Part shown: one piece after another, positions 45,021 to 59,863 of the stretch | Position numbering within the stretch: the first letter of the stretch is position 1 | Layout: every line of letters begins with the position of its first letter | From: Sphingomonadaceae bacterium | GTDB lineage: Bacteria > Pseudomonadota > Alphaproteobacteria > Sphingomonadales > Sphingomonadaceae | DNA length: 64,000 nt | Reading direction: 5' to 3' | NCBI GenBank assembly: GCA_029268145.1 | Contig: JAJUHA010000001.1 | Span: 186,001 to 250,000 of the forward strand | Program-made: the position numbers and the translations under genes | Notes under the pieces: generated by a model | What the model saw: the letters and a program-made list of their open reading frames with translations, nothing else | Told to the model about the DNA's origin: nothing | The model's database searches: none

Positions 45021-46160
45021 TCAACCGGCCCAGCTCTTCAGCCCCTCCCAGATGCCGAAGGAGGCGAGGTCGTTCATCGTGAGCAGGAGCATGAGCGAGA
45101 TCAGAAGGACGAAACCCGACAGGAAGGCGAGTTCCTGGAGCCGCGGCTCCAGGGGCCGTCGGCGAACGGCCTCGGCGGCGTAGAGCAGGAGGTGCCCGCC
45201 GTCCAGTGCCGGAATGGGGAGCAGGTTCACGAACCCGAGGTTGATCGAGATGAGCGCCATGAAGGTGATGAAGGAGGCCAGCCCCAGGGCGGCGCTCTGG
45301 CCGGCGAACTGGGCGATCTTGAGCGGCCCGCCCAGCTCGTCGAGCGCGCGGCGGCCGGTCACCACCTGGACCAGGGTCTCGGCCATCAGCCGGGTCATCT
45401 GCACCGTCTCGTCGACCGCCCAGGCCAGGGCCGACAGCGGCCCGCGCCGTTCGACGACGGGCGGCCCGCTCTCGATGCCAAGCCGGCCCTTCACATAGCG
45501 GTTGCCGAAGCGATCGACCTCGGTGCGGGTCCCCGGGGTCGCGACGAGGCGCAGCTCGGCGCCGCCGCGCGCGACGACGAGCGTGATCGGCTCGCCGGGC
45601 TTGAGCGCCACCACCCGCACCATGTCCTCGAAGCGGTTGACCTTCCGGCCGTCGACTTCGAGGACGCGGTCGCCCGGCAGGATCCCGGCGGCCGCCGCCG
45701 GGCTGTCGGCCAGCACCTTGCCGGCAACGGGCGGCGTGAACTGGTGGCCGAAGGTCATGAAGAAGCCCGCGAACAGCAGGATCGCGAACAGGAAGTTGAT
45801 GCCCGGGCCGGCCGCCACGACGAGCGCGCGCTGCCACACGGGGCGGAACTGGAAGAGCTGCGCCTTCTCGGCGTCCGGCAGCGCGAGAAGCGACGGGTCC
45901 GGCTGGCTCGCCGCGTTCATGTCGCCGGCGAACTTGGCGTAGCCGCCAAGCGGGATCCAGCCGATCTTCCAGCGCGTCCCGCGCCGGTCGGTGAAGCCGA
46001 GGATCTCCCGCCCGAAGCCAACCGAGAAGACATCGACCCGGATGCCGAACAGCCGGGCCATGCCATAGTGGCCATATTCGTGCACGAACACGAGGATGCC
46101 AAGGACGAGGACGAAGGCCAGGGCCGAAAGGCCGATGCCGGGTTGCGCGACCGCCTCCAT
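45021..46160 (-). CDS. rseP: RIP metalloprotease RseP
   Basis: A 379-residue site-2 protease with the zinc motif His27-Glu-Tyr-Gly-His31 in the first membrane segment, a single PDZ domain in the middle (GILPGDRVLEVDGRKV), and the LDG motif NLLPIPALDGGHLL in the C-terminal membrane part. It cleaves membrane-embedded anti-sigma factors and leftover signal peptides. A single PDZ domain is usual in alphaproteobacteria. It lies between dxr and bamA as in most Gram-negatives. Confidence 0.95.
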   Translation of the reverse strand: MEAVAQPGIGLSALAFVLVLGILVFVHEYGHYGMARLFGIRVDVFSVGFGREILGFTDRRGTRWKIGWIPLGGYAKFAGDMNAASQPDPSLLALPDAEKAQLFQFRPVWQRALVVAAGPGINFLFAILLFAGFFMTFGHQFTPPVAGKVLADSPAAAAGILPGDRVLEVDGRKVNRFEDMVRVVALKPGEPITLVVARGGAELRLVATPGTRTEVDRFGNRYVKGRLGIESGPPVVERRGPLSALAWAVDETVQMTRLMAETLVQVVTGRRALDELGGPLKIAQFAGQSAALGLASFITFMALISINLGFVNLLPIPALDGGHLLLYAAEAVRRRPLEPRLQELAFLSGFVLLISLMLLLTMNDLASFGIWEGLKSWAG

Positions 46161-46169
46161 CCTCGGCTC

Positions 46170-47324
46170 CTATCGGCGCGCGCGATGAGCCGCGAATGAA
46201 TGCGCCCGGGCGCGCGCCTCGGCGTCGGCCGCTGCCACCTCCGCAAGCGTCGCGACCGGCGCGGCAGGAAGCGCCTCGAGCGTCTCGGCGACCACGTCGG
46301 CGATCTCGAGGAAGCGGATCCGCCCGTCGAGGAAGGCGCCAACCGCCACCTCGTTCGCCGCCGAAAGAACGCAGGGGCGGCAGCCGCCGGCAGCGAGCGC
46401 GGCCTCGGCCAGCGCCAGCGCGGGAAAGCGGGCCCGATCGGGCTCCTCGAAGTCGAGGCGCGCGGCCATGGCAAGGTCGAGCCGCTTGACCGGCGTCGGA
46501 ATCCGCTCGGGCCAGGCGAGCGCATGGGCGATGGGCACGCGCATGTCGGCCGGGCCGAGCTGGGCGAGCACCGAGCCATCGACATATTCGACAAGCCCGT
46601 GGACGAGGCTCTGCGGGTGCACCAGCACACCCAGCCGGTCGGGGCCCACGCCGAACAGATGGTGCGCCTCGATGAGCTCAAGGCCCTTGTTCATGAGCGT
46701 CGCCGAATCGACCGAGATCTTGGCGCCCATCGACCAGTTGGGATGCCGGACCGCCTCGGCCGGCGTGACATCCGCCATCTCGGCGCGGCTCCGCTCCCGG
46801 AACGGGCCGCCGCTGGCCGTGAGCACGATGCGGCTCACCCGCTCGACATGCTCGAGCACCTGGAAGATGGCGTTGTGCTCGCTGTCCACGGGCAGGATGC
46901 GCGCGCCCGAGCGCCGCGCGGCCGCCGTCATCACGTCGCCGGCGCAGATGAGCGCTTCCTTGTTGGCAAGCGCGACCGTCGTGCCGGCCTCGAGCGCTGC
47001 AAGCGTCGGCGCAAGGCCAGCCGCGCCGACGATGGCGGCGACCACCAGGTCGACCGGCTCGGCCGCAGTCGCCACCATCGCCGCCTCGCCGGCGCGCACG
47101 TCGATGCCGGTTCCGGCGAGCGCCTCGCGGAGCGGCCGATAGCCCCCCTCGTCGGCGATGACGGCCACGCGCGCGCTGCTGGCCCGGGCAATGTCGGCGA
47201 GCTTCGCCCAGTCCCGGCCCGAGGCCACCGCGTGGATGCGGAAGCGCTCGGGGTTGCGCGCGACGAGGTCGAGCGTCGAGGTGCCGATGGAGCCGGTGGC
47301 CCCGAGGAGGGTGATGGCCTTCAC
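46170..47324 (-). CDS. dxr: 1-deoxy-D-xylulose 5-phosphate reductoisomerase
   Basis: A 384-residue enzyme of the MEP isoprenoid pathway converting DXP to MEP with NADPH. The GTG start gives VKAITLLGATGSIGTSTLDLV (NADPH-binding GATGSIG), followed by ALANKEALICAG, LPVDSEHNAIFQ and PNWSMGAKISVDSATLMNKGLE, the metal and substrate sites. The GTG overlaps the cdsA stop (GTGA). The open frame continues far upstream through cdsA but is not used. Confidence 0.95.
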   Translation of the reverse strand: MKAITLLGATGSIGTSTLDLVARNPERFRIHAVASGRDWAKLADIARASSARVAVIADEGGYRPLREALAGTGIDVRAGEAAMVATAAEPVDLVVAAIVGAAGLAPTLAALEAGTTVALANKEALICAGDVMTAAARRSGARILPVDSEHNAIFQVLEHVERVSRIVLTASGGPFRERSRAEMADVTPAEAVRHPNWSMGAKISVDSATLMNKGLELIEAHHLFGVGPDRLGVLVHPQSLVHGLVEYVDGSVLAQLGPADMRVPIAHALAWPERIPTPVKRLDLAMAARLDFEEPDRARFPALALAEAALAAGGCRPCVLSAANEVAVGAFLDGRIRFLEIADVVAETLEALPAAPVATLAEVAAADAEARARAHSFAAHRARR

Positions 47325-48139
47325 CGTGCGCCGCCCTCCCCGCACAGGCCGGTTGCCAGCACGGCCGCGCCGACCACGACCGAGACCGGGATCAGGCCGT
47401 CCACCCGGTCGAGGACGCCGCCGTGGCCGGGAATGAGCGTGCCGCTGTCCTTGCAGCCGGCGCGGCGCTTCAGGTGGCTCTCGAACAGGTCGCCGGCCTG
47501 CGCCACCGCGGCGAGCAGCGCGCCGGCCAGCGCCGTGGGGGCCGGGCTCCAGCCGGCCACGCGGGCAAGGACCGCGCCGAACAGCGCGGCGGCGAGCATG
47601 CCGCCGCCAAGGCCCGCCCAGGTCTTGCCCGGGCTGATCCTCGGCGCGAGCTTCGGCCCGCCGATGGCGCGCCCGGCGACATAGGCGAAGATGTCGGTCG
47701 CCCAGACGGTCCCGAGCACATAGGCGATGAGGAGGAGCCCGTCCGGCCGCGCGCGCAGGGCAACGAGCGCGACTGCGGGAAGGCCGAGATAGAGGGTGCC
47801 AGAAAGCGTTGCCCGCCAGCCGGCCCGCACCTGCGGAACGGCCGCAAGGCGCCAGGCCGCCGCGACGAACAGGAGGGCACCAAGGGCGAGAAGGCCGTGC
47901 AGCGCATCGCGCGCGAGCGTGACGAGGACGACGGCGGGAAGCAGGGCCATCTGCGGGAGGCGATGGAGCCGGGGTTCGCCCACCAGCCCGCCCCATTCCC
48001 ACCGGCCGATGGCGACACCGGCCGCGACGAGCGCGGCGAAGGCGAAGCCGCCCAGCCAGGCCGCAGCGCCGGCCAGCGCGGCCAGGCAGGCGCCGGCGAC
48101 GATGCGGGTCGGAAGCTCGCCCGACGGCCGGGCGCGCAT
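47321..48139 (-). CDS. cdsA: Phosphatidate cytidylyltransferase
   Basis: A 272-residue integral membrane enzyme with about seven to eight hydrophobic segments and the C-terminal CdsA signature LKRRAGCKDSGTLIPGHGGVLDRVDGL split here as KDSGTLIPGHGGVLDRVD. It makes CDP-diacylglycerol from phosphatidate and CTP, the precursor of phospholipids. Position between uppS and dxr is conserved. The ATG at 48139 is 4 bases after the uppS stop. Confidence 0.94.
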   Translation of the reverse strand: MRARPSGELPTRIVAGACLAALAGAAAWLGGFAFAALVAAGVAIGRWEWGGLVGEPRLHRLPQMALLPAVVLVTLARDALHGLLALGALLFVAAAWRLAAVPQVRAGWRATLSGTLYLGLPAVALVALRARPDGLLLIAYVLGTVWATDIFAYVAGRAIGGPKLAPRISPGKTWAGLGGGMLAAALFGAVLARVAGWSPAPTALAGALLAAVAQAGDLFESHLKRRAGCKDSGTLIPGHGGVLDRVDGLIPVSVVVGAAVLATGLCGEGGAR

Positions 48140-48143
48140 CGGC

Positions 48144-48917
<774 letters not shown>

Positions 48918-48999
48918 GGGGGCCCTGCTGGCGGGCAGCCACCATTTCACCACGCCGGACGCACCGGCAGCTGGGGCCAGCAGGCAGGACGGGTCGGGC

Positions 49000-49569
49000 T
49001 CACTTGCCGAGGATCTCCTTCTCCTTGGCCTCGGCGGCCTTGTCGGCCTCGGCGATGTGGCGGTCGGTCAGCTTCTGCACTTCGCCCTCGAGCCGCTTCT
49101 GCTCGTCCTGCGAGATCTTCCCCTTCTTCTCGGCGGCCTTGAGCGCCTCCATGCCGTCGCGGCGCACGTTGCGCACGGCAACGCGGGCCTTCTCGGCATA
49201 TTGCGCGGCGAGCTTGGCCAGCTCGCGCCGGCGCTCCTCGGTCAGATCCGGGATCGGCAGCCGCAGCGTCTGCCCCTCGACGATGGGGTTGAGGCCGAGG
49301 CCGGCGGCGCGGATGGCCTTCTCCACCGGCTGGACATTGCTGCGATCCCACACCTGGACGGAGAGCATCCGCGGCTCCGGCGCGGTCACCGTCGCCAGCT
49401 GATTGAGCGGCATGGCGCTGCCATAGACCTCGACCGTGATCGGATCGAGCAGCGCTGCCGATGCCCGCCCGGTCCGCAAGCCCGCGAGATCGTGCCGGAG
49501 CGTCTCGACTGCTCCCTTCATCCGACGCTCGAGGTCGGCGAGCGTCTCCTTGCCATCGAACTCGGCCAT
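49000..49569 (-). CDS. frr: Ribosome recycling factor
   Basis: A 189-residue protein with [23 protein letters not shown] at the N-terminus, the central PLNQLATV beta domain, [21 protein letters not shown] and the long C-terminal helix with a Lys/Glu-rich end. It splits post-termination ribosomes with EF-G. The ATG at 49569 is preceded by a strong AAGGGGAAGGG ribosome site. It lies 11 bases after pyrH. Confidence 0.97.
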   Translation of the reverse strand: MAEFDGKETLADLERRMKGAVETLRHDLAGLRTGRASAALLDPITVEVYGSAMPLNQLATVTAPEPRMLSVQVWDRSNVQPVEKAIRAAGLGLNPIVEGQTLRLPIPDLTEERRRELAKLAAQYAEKARVAVRNVRRDGMEALKAAEKKGKISQDEQKRLEGEVQKLTDRHIAEADKAAEAKEKEILGK

Positions 49570-49580
49570 CCCTTCCCCTT

Positions 49581-50306
49581 TCAGGCTGCCTGGCGGACGA
49601 TCGTGGCGCGTCCCTCGCCGGCAAGCACGCGCGCAAGATTGCCCTGCTCGCGGACATTGAACACGATGATCGGGATGCCATTGTCGCGGCACAGGGCGAC
49701 CGCGGCACTGTCCATCACCTTCAGATTGTCGTTGAGCAGCTTGTCGAAGCTGATGACCGGGTAGCGCTCGGCCCCGGGATCGAGCTTCGGGTCGCTGGCG
49801 TAGATGCCGTCGACCGAGGTGCCCTTGAACAGCGCATCGCAGCCCATCTCGGCCGCGCGCAGGGCGGCTGCCGTGTCGGTGGTGAAGAAGGGATTGCCGG
49901 TGCCGGCCGCGAAGATGACGATCCGGCCCTTCTCCATGTGGCGGACGGCGCGGCGCCGGATGTAGGGCTCGCACACGCTCGCCATGGGAATGGCCGACTG
50001 CACGCGGGTGGCCACGCCCTGCTGCTCCAGCGCGTTCTGGAGCGCGAGCGCGTTCATGACGGTTGCCAGCATCCCCATGTAGTCGGCCGAGGCGCGATCG
50101 AAGCCGCGCGCGGCTGCGGCAAGCCCGCGGAAGATGTTGCCGCCGCCCACGACGAGGCAGAGCTCGTGCCCGGACGCCTGCGCCGAGGCGATCTCGCCGG
50201 CGATCCGCGCCGTCGCCTGCGGGTCGATCCCGAACGGATCGGAGCCCATGAGCGCTTCGCCCGAGAGCTTGAGAAGGATCCGCCGGAAGGCCGGACGGGC
50301 GTTCAT
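49581..50306 (-). CDS. pyrH: UMP kinase
   Basis: A 241-residue amino-acid-kinase family enzyme with [13 protein letters not shown] at the N-terminus, [12 protein letters not shown], and [19 protein letters not shown] for ATP and UMP binding. It phosphorylates UMP as a homohexamer. The ATG at 50306 follows AGGAGGG; the frame is open upstream but lacks family similarity there. Order tsf-pyrH-frr is universal. Confidence 0.97.
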   Translation of the reverse strand: MNARPAFRRILLKLSGEALMGSDPFGIDPQATARIAGEIASAQASGHELCLVVGGGNIFRGLAAAARGFDRASADYMGMLATVMNALALQNALEQQGVATRVQSAIPMASVCEPYIRRRAVRHMEKGRIVIFAAGTGNPFFTTDTAAALRAAEMGCDALFKGTSVDGIYASDPKLDPGAERYPVISFDKLLNDNLKVMDSAAVALCRDNGIPIIVFNVREQGNLARVLAGEGRATIVRQAA

Positions 50307-50392
50307 CGCTGATCCCTCCTGTGCCTCGGCCGCCTCACCCATCGTCCCGCGCTTAGCGCCACGCGGCGCTGCTGCAAACCCCGCGCGACCCC

Positions 50393-51319
50393 TCAGACGC
50401 CGGCTGCTGCCGCCACCTCGGCGGCAAAGTCGGTCTCGGCCTTCTCGATCCCCTCGCCGAGCTGGAACCGGACGAAGCCGGCCAGCGTGACGGAAGACCC
50501 GGCCTCCTTCGCCGCCTTCGCCACCACATCGGCCACCCTGGTCTTGCTGTCGCCGAGAAAGCCCTGGGTCATCAGCGCATTGTCACCGGCGAACTTGCGC
50601 ACCGCACCCTCGACCATGCGGGCGACGATGTCGGCCGGCTTGCCGCTCTCGGCGGCCTTGGCCTCAGCGACGGCGCGCTCGCGCTCGACGAGCACCGGGT
50701 CCACGTCCTCGGGCGTCAGCGCCATCGGGTTGGCCCAGGCGATGTGGAGCGCAAGCTGCTTGCCGAGATCGGCCAGTGCCTCGGCCGGCGCCGCGCTCTC
50801 GAGCGCGACGAGCACGCCGATCTTGCCCAGCCCGTCGGCAATCGCGTTGTGGACATAGGGGAAGACGATCCCGTTCCCGACCTCGAGCAGGGCCGCGCGG
50901 CGCAGCGTCTGGTTCTCGCCGATGGTCGCGACATTGGCGGCGAGCGCGTCAGCGAGCGTGCCCTCGCCGGCCGGGTTGGGGCGGGCGAGGATCGCGGCGA
51001 CATCGGGGCCGACCACGAGCGCGGCTGCCAGCGCCGCCCTCGCGAAATCCTGGAACCGGTCGATCTTGGCGACGAAGTCGGTCTCGGAATTGACCTCGAC
51101 CATCACGCCGCGCCGACCGTCGACGCGCACGCCGACCAGACCCTCGGCCGCCGTGCGGCCGGCCTTCTTGGCGGCTGCCGCCAGCCCCTTGGAGCGGAGC
51201 CAGTCGATCGCCTTCTCGACGTCGCCGCCGGTCTCGGCGAGCGCCTTCTTGCAGTCCATCATGCCAGCGCCCGTGCGGTCGCGCAGGTCCTTCACCATTG
51301 CGGCGGTGATCTCGGCCAT
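50393..51319 (-). CDS. tsf: Elongation factor Ts
   Basis: A 308-residue nucleotide exchange factor for EF-Tu with the N-terminal [16 protein letters not shown] motif, NSETDFVA of the core subdomain and [10 protein letters not shown] further on. It lies between rpsB and pyrH, 52 bases after rpsB. The length is normal for alphaproteobacteria. Confidence 0.97.
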   Translation of the reverse strand: MAEITAAMVKDLRDRTGAGMMDCKKALAETGGDVEKAIDWLRSKGLAAAAKKAGRTAAEGLVGVRVDGRRGVMVEVNSETDFVAKIDRFQDFARAALAAALVVGPDVAAILARPNPAGEGTLADALAANVATIGENQTLRRAALLEVGNGIVFPYVHNAIADGLGKIGVLVALESAAPAEALADLGKQLALHIAWANPMALTPEDVDPVLVERERAVAEAKAAESGKPADIVARMVEGAVRKFAGDNALMTQGFLGDSKTRVADVVAKAAKEAGSSVTLAGFVRFQLGEGIEKAETDFAAEVAAAAGV

Positions 51320-51371
51320 GGGGTGTCCTCCGGAAGGGGAATCGGGCCCGGCCCCAAGGCCGGGCGAGGGA

Positions 51372-52133
51372 TCAGGGTTCGAGCGCGGGCTCCGGCAGCG
51401 GATCGACCGCCTCGCCGATGTCATGGCCCGAGGCGATGGCATGGCCCTGGCGGCCGGCCAGCACGGCATCCGCGACGGCATCGCAGTAGAGCTTGATGGC
51501 GCGCGACGCATCGTCGTTGCCCGGCACCGGGAAGGCGATGTTGGCGGGATCGACGTTCGAATCGAGGATGGCGATGACCGGAATGCCGAGCGTGTTGGCT
51601 TCCTTGATCGCCAGATCCTCCTTGTTCACGTCGATCACGAACATGATGTCGGGAAGCCCGTTCATGTCGCGGATGCCGCCGAGCGAGGCTTCGAACTTGT
51701 CGCGCTCGCGCGTCATCTTCAGCACTTCCTTCTTGGTGAAGCCGTGCAGGTCGCCGGAGAGCTGCTCCTCCAGCATCTTGAAGCGCTTGATCGAGGCCGA
51801 GATGGTCTTCCAGTTGGTGAGGGTGCCGCCCAGCCAGCGGTGGTTGACGAAATGCTGGCCGCAGCGCCGTGCCGCTTCCGCGATCGGCTCCTGGGCCTGG
51901 CGCTTGGTGCCGACGAACAGCAGCTTGCCGCCCGCCGCCGCGGTGGCCCGCACGAAGTCGAGCGCGCGGGCGAACAGCGGCACCGTCTGCGAGAGATCGA
52001 GGATGTGGACCCCGTTGCGCTCGCCGAAGATGTAGGGCTTCATCTTCGGGTTCCAGCGGTGGGTCTGGTGGCCGAAATGGGCGCCTGCCTCGAGAAGCGC
52101 CTGCATCGACACGACGGGCGTGTCCAGGTTCAT
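51372..52133 (-). CDS. rpsB: 30S ribosomal protein S2
   Basis: A 253-residue protein with [25 protein letters not shown] split over the N-terminus, [28 protein letters not shown] and [13 protein letters not shown] near the end. It binds between head and body of the 30S subunit. The ATG at 52133 is preceded by GGAGACGATC. It is the first gene of the long translation/envelope operon and has its own promoter about 95 bases upstream. Confidence 0.97.
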   Translation of the reverse strand: MNLDTPVVSMQALLEAGAHFGHQTHRWNPKMKPYIFGERNGVHILDLSQTVPLFARALDFVRATAAAGGKLLFVGTKRQAQEPIAEAARRCGQHFVNHRWLGGTLTNWKTISASIKRFKMLEEQLSGDLHGFTKKEVLKMTRERDKFEASLGGIRDMNGLPDIMFVIDVNKEDLAIKEANTLGIPVIAILDSNVDPANIAFPVPGNDDASRAIKLYCDAVADAVLAGRQGHAIASGHDIGEAVDPLPEPALEP

Positions 52134-52225
52134 GATCGTCTCCTGACCGGTTCTGCCGCTGCGCGGATGAGCCGGACTTATGCCCGGCACCGGAAGGTTG
52201 CCCCGCGCATGAGGAATGGATGCGG

Positions 52226-52254
52226 GTGCTACGCGCCGCATCGAGGGAAGTCAA
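52226..52254 (-). promoter_or_regulatory. Sigma-70 type promoter of the rpsB operon
   Basis: On the minus strand TTGACT (52249-52254) and TAGCAC (52226-52231) are separated by exactly 17 bases. The -35 box is near consensus, the -10 is weak. The position between the PEP-CTERM terminator hairpin and the rpsB start gives a leader of about 85 bases, enough for autoregulation by S2, which is known in other bacteria. Confidence 0.55.
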
Positions 52255-52262
52255 CCCGGAGC

Positions 52263-52287
52263 GTCCGCCCGGCTGCACCGGGCGGAC
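52263..52287 (-). terminator. Stem-loop after the second PEP-CTERM gene
   Basis: A perfect 10-bp stem (GTCCGCCCGG with its complement) with a 5-base loop lies 18 bases after the stop of the PEP-CTERM gene. It lacks a T-tract, so it is either a weak or factor-dependent terminator; it separates this gene from the rpsB promoter. Confidence 0.6.
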
Positions 52288-52305
52288 TCCCCGAGGGGTC
52301 GGCCG

Positions 52306-52860
52306 TCAGGCCGCCGCGAGCCTCTGCCGGCGCAGCGCCGTGCCCACCAGGCCGAAGCCGGCGATCAGCAGGGCCCAGCTGGCCGGCTCCGGGATCACGC
52401 CACCGGTGAACCGCAGCGTGGAGATTCCGACCCGTCCATCCACGCCCTCGACCACGAAGAACTTCACGCCGGTCGCCGTGAAGGCGTGGCTGCCAGTCGC
52501 TTCCGGGCCCGAAGGCGGAAAGTCGAAGGTCTCGAGCAGGTTCGATCCCGAATCGAGGAGCGACACGGAGAGCGGACTGTCGGGAACCACGAGAAGGTCG
52601 AAGGAGACCGCCGACACGATGCCGGTGAAGGTAATGGTTCCGCTCGACCCGTCGAGCGCAATCCCCTGCCCATCGAACGTGTCGCGGGGGTCCGAATACT
52701 GGTAGAAGTTCGCGGCCGTGATGCCGAACGCGGCATACTGGTTCGTCACCGGGGTCAGGTTCGGAAGCCCGAGCTCGGTGAAGGTGATGGTGGTGGCCGC
52801 CGACGCCGGCAAGGCCGCGGATGCCGCTGTCAGGGCCAAGGCCAAGAGCCTGATACGCAT
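52306..52860 (-). CDS. PEPxxWA-CTERM sorting domain protein, exported
   Basis: A 184-residue exported protein with a signal peptide (about residues 1-21) and the C-terminal sorting tail PEPASWALLIAGFGLVGTA then LRRQR (last 28 residues). The middle is Ser/Thr/Gly-rich and beta-like (TITFTELGLPN, SGSNLLETFDF), resembling the short jelly-roll-like PEP-CTERM proteins that may bind polysaccharide. It sits between dnaE and rpsB, interrupting a conserved gene order. No sigma-54 element is visible in the 114 bases upstream, unlike the other PEP-CTERM gene. Confidence 0.9.
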   Translation of the reverse strand: MRIRLLALALTAASAALPASAATTITFTELGLPNLTPVTNQYAAFGITAANFYQYSDPRDTFDGQGIALDGSSGTITFTGIVSAVSFDLLVVPDSPLSVSLLDSGSNLLETFDFPPSGPEATGSHAFTATGVKFFVVEGVDGRVGISTLRFTGGVIPEPASWALLIAGFGLVGTALRRQRLAAA

Positions 52861-52974
52861 GGTCGATCTCCCGCTGTTTGGCAGAATTCCATCCGGTGGC
52901 CGCGGGTCTGTCCGGATCTCCCGGATCGGGGAGCGGCCGACCGGCGACCCCGCCGGGCCGGGCTCCGCTGCCCG

Positions 52975-56445
<3,471 letters not shown>

Positions 56446-56524
56446 CGCCCCGCCACTGTGCGCGCGCGGGCGGAGCGGCTCAAGGCGCCCCGGAGCCGCC
56501 GGGCCGGAAAAGCTGTGGATGGCC

Positions 56525-57211
<687 letters not shown>

Positions 57212-57214
57212 GGC

Positions 57215-58462
57215 CTACTCGTAGCGCAGGACGGTGACCGGGTCGGTCGAGGCCGCCCGCCAGGCCGGGTAGAGCGTGGCGAGGAACGACAGGCCGAGCG
57301 CAAGCGCGACGATGCCGATGACCTCCACCGGATCGGTCCGGCTCGGAAGCTCGGTCAGGTAGCGGATCGACGGGTCCCACAGCTCGATTCCCGTCAGCCG
57401 CGCCGCGCCGACCACGATCTCCTGCCGGAAGTGCAGCACGAGGAAGCCGAGGGCGAGGCCGAGCACCACGCCAAGCCCGCCGATCAGCGTGCCGACGCTC
57501 ATGAAGATGCGCATCATCGCCAGGCGCGACGCCCCCATGGTCCGCAGGATGGCGATGTCGCGCGTCTTGGCCCTCACCAGCATGATGAGCGAGGAGAGGA
57601 TGTTGAAGACGGCAACCAGGATGATGATCGAGAGCACCCAGAACATGACGGTGCGCTCGACGACGAGCGCCTCGAACAGCGCCGCGTTCATCTGCCGCCA
57701 GTCGAGGATCCGGCCGACCGGCGCCACGTCCGCGGCCAGCGGGGCGAGGATCGTCCCGACCTGGTCCGGGTCGCGCGTCGTCACTTCGACGAGGCCGACC
57801 GCATCCCCGAGCCGGAGCAGGGTCTGCGCCTGCGGGATCGGCATCAGCACGAAGGCGCGGTCGAAGTCGAACAGGCCGATCTCGAACAGCGCGACGACCT
57901 CGTAGGCGACGATCCGCGGCACGCTGCCGAACGGCGTCACCTGCCCGTCGGGCGAGACCAGCGCGATCGTGTCGCCCACACGGATGCCGAGGTTCTCGGC
58001 GAGGCGCACGCCGATCGCCACGCGCGGCGCGTCATCGGCAAGCCGGTCGAGCGAGCCAGAGATGACATTCCCGGCGATGACCGGGTTGGCGCGGATGTCC
58101 TCGATCCGCATGCCGCGCACCAGCGCGCCTTCCACCCGCGACTTCGCCGTCGCCATCAGCGGCTGCTCGATGAGCGGAATGGCCGAGACCACGCCCGGCG
58201 TCGCCCGGGCGCGCGCGAGCACCGTCTCCCACGCCTCGAGCCGGCCGCCATAGCCCTGCACCACGGCATGGCCGTTCAGGCCCTGCATCCGGTCGAACAT
58301 CTCGGCCCGGAAGCCGTTCATCACGCTCATGACCGCGATCAGCGCTGCAACCCCCAGCGCGACCGCAAGGAGCGAGATGGCCGCCACCAGGAAGATGAAG
58401 CGCTCGCCGCACCCCGGCAGAAGGTAGCGGCCGGCAATGAACCGCTCGGTGCGGGAGATCAT
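57215..58462 (-). CDS. lolC: Lipoprotein-releasing system permease LolC/LolE family
   Basis: A 415-residue permease with four membrane segments: one near the N-terminus (FIFLVAAISLLAVALGVAALIAVMSV) with the conserved MNGFR following, a periplasmic domain, then three C-terminal segments of the FtsX type with REIVVGA and LATLYPAWRA near the end. Alphaproteobacteria usually have one LolC/E-type permease working as a homodimer (LolF) with LolD; only one is present here. Confidence 0.93.
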   Translation of the reverse strand: MISRTERFIAGRYLLPGCGERFIFLVAAISLLAVALGVAALIAVMSVMNGFRAEMFDRMQGLNGHAVVQGYGGRLEAWETVLARARATPGVVSAIPLIEQPLMATAKSRVEGALVRGMRIEDIRANPVIAGNVISGSLDRLADDAPRVAIGVRLAENLGIRVGDTIALVSPDGQVTPFGSVPRIVAYEVVALFEIGLFDFDRAFVLMPIPQAQTLLRLGDAVGLVEVTTRDPDQVGTILAPLAADVAPVGRILDWRQMNAALFEALVVERTVMFWVLSIIILVAVFNILSSLIMLVRAKTRDIAILRTMGASRLAMMRIFMSVGTLIGGLGVVLGLALGFLVLHFRQEIVVGAARLTGIELWDPSIRYLTELPSRTDPVEVIGIVALALGLSFLATLYPAWRAASTDPVTVLRYE

Positions 58463-58496
58463 GGGCGGGGGGTCCCTCGTGCTGCTGCGCGCGCCT

Positions 58497-59801
58497 CTAG
58501 CCGGCGATCCGCGCGAGCGCCGCCTCGAGCGAGAGCTCCGCCCGCTCGCCCGTCGCCCGGCGCTTCAGCTCGACGGTGCCGGCGGCGAGGCCCTTGGGTC
58601 CGACCGTGACCACCCAGGGAAGCCCGATCAGGTCCATCGTCGCGAACTTCTCGCCGGGCCGCGCGTCGCGGTCGTCGTGGAGCACCGACCGGCCGAGGGC
58701 GCCGAGCCGGGCCTCGACATCGGCCGCGCCCGCCATGACCGCCGGGTCCTCGGGGCGGAGATTGACGAGGCCGACGTCGAAGGGCGCGACGCTGTCGGGC
58801 CAGATGATGCCCGCCGCGTCGTGGCTCGCCTCGATGATCGCGCCGGCAAGGCGCGAGACGCCGATGCCGTAGCTGCCGCACAGCGGCGTGACCATCGTGC
58901 CGTCGCGCGCCTGCACCTGCATTCCCATGGCGGCCGTATACTTGGTGCCGAAGAAGAAGATGTGCCCCACCTCGATCCCGCGCCGCTGCGCGAGGCGCGC
59001 CGGCGGCACCGGGCAGTCGGCGATCTTCGCATGTTCCTCGGCCTCCATGGCGTAGAGGCCGCGCAGCTTCGCCGGGGCGTCGGGATCGGACAGGTCCACC
59101 TCGTCCAGCGCCGAATCGTAGAAGATCTCGCTCTCGCCGGTCGAGGCGAGGATGTGGAACTCGTGGGAAAGATCCCCGCCGATCGGGCCGGTCGGGGCCT
59201 TTACGGGAACGGCGCGCAGGCCGAGCGCAGCGAAGGTCCGCAGATAGGCGGTGAACATGGCGTCATAGCTCGCCCGGCCGCCCTCCATGTCGAGGTCGAA
59301 GCTGTAGGCGTCCTTCATCAGGAACTCGCGACCGCGCATCACGCCGAAGCGCGGCCGGACCTCGTCGCGGAACTTCCACTGGATGTGGTAGAGCGTGCGC
59401 GGCAGGTCGCGGTAGCTCCTCACGCAGTCGCGGAACAGCGCGGTCACCATCTCCTCGTTGGTAGGGCCGTAGAGCATTTCGCGGCCGTGGCGGTCGGCAA
59501 TCCGCAGCATCTCCGGCCCATAGGCGTCGTAGCGGCCGGATTCGCGCCACAGGTCGGCGGGCTGGATGGTCGGCATCAGCATCTCGATCGCGCCGGCGCG
59601 GTCCTGCTCGCGCCGGACGATCGCGGCAATCCGGTCGAGCACCCGCAAGCCCAGCGGCAGCCAGGCGTAGATGCCGGCGGCGGTCTGGCGGATGAGCCCG
59701 GCGCGGAGCATGAGCTGGTGGGAGACGATCTCGGCCCCGGCCGGAGTCTCCTTCAGGACCGGCAGGAGATAGCGGGACAGGCGCTGGGAACGCGGGTGCA
59801 T
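58497..59801 (-). CDS. proS: Prolyl-tRNA synthetase
   Basis: A 434-residue class II aminoacyl-tRNA synthetase of the short alphaproteobacterial type without the editing insertion. Motifs include [26 protein letters not shown] across motif 1, [34 protein letters not shown] (motif 2) and [13 protein letters not shown] (motif 3). The ATG at 59801 with AGAGG upstream gives the normal N-terminus. It is the first gene of the proS-lolC-lolD-dnaE unit. Confidence 0.95.
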   Translation of the reverse strand: MHPRSQRLSRYLLPVLKETPAGAEIVSHQLMLRAGLIRQTAAGIYAWLPLGLRVLDRIAAIVRREQDRAGAIEMLMPTIQPADLWRESGRYDAYGPEMLRIADRHGREMLYGPTNEEMVTALFRDCVRSYRDLPRTLYHIQWKFRDEVRPRFGVMRGREFLMKDAYSFDLDMEGGRASYDAMFTAYLRTFAALGLRAVPVKAPTGPIGGDLSHEFHILASTGESEIFYDSALDEVDLSDPDAPAKLRGLYAMEAEEHAKIADCPVPPARLAQRRGIEVGHIFFFGTKYTAAMGMQVQARDGTMVTPLCGSYGIGVSRLAGAIIEASHDAAGIIWPDSVAPFDVGLVNLRPEDPAVMAGAADVEARLGALGRSVLHDDRDARPGEKFATMDLIGLPWVVTVGPKGLAAGTVELKRRATGERAELSLEAALARIAG

Positions 59802-59863
59802 CGGACCTCTGGAGACTTGAGAGGGCGCCGGGGTAGCGAAGCTGTGGCAGCCCGGCAACAGCG

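Noticed and set aside
52861-52974. A sigma-54 promoter in front of the second PEP-CTERM gene
   Set aside because: A TGG and a TGC occur near 52890 on the minus strand but the GG-GC spacing is wrong (six instead of ten intervening bases).
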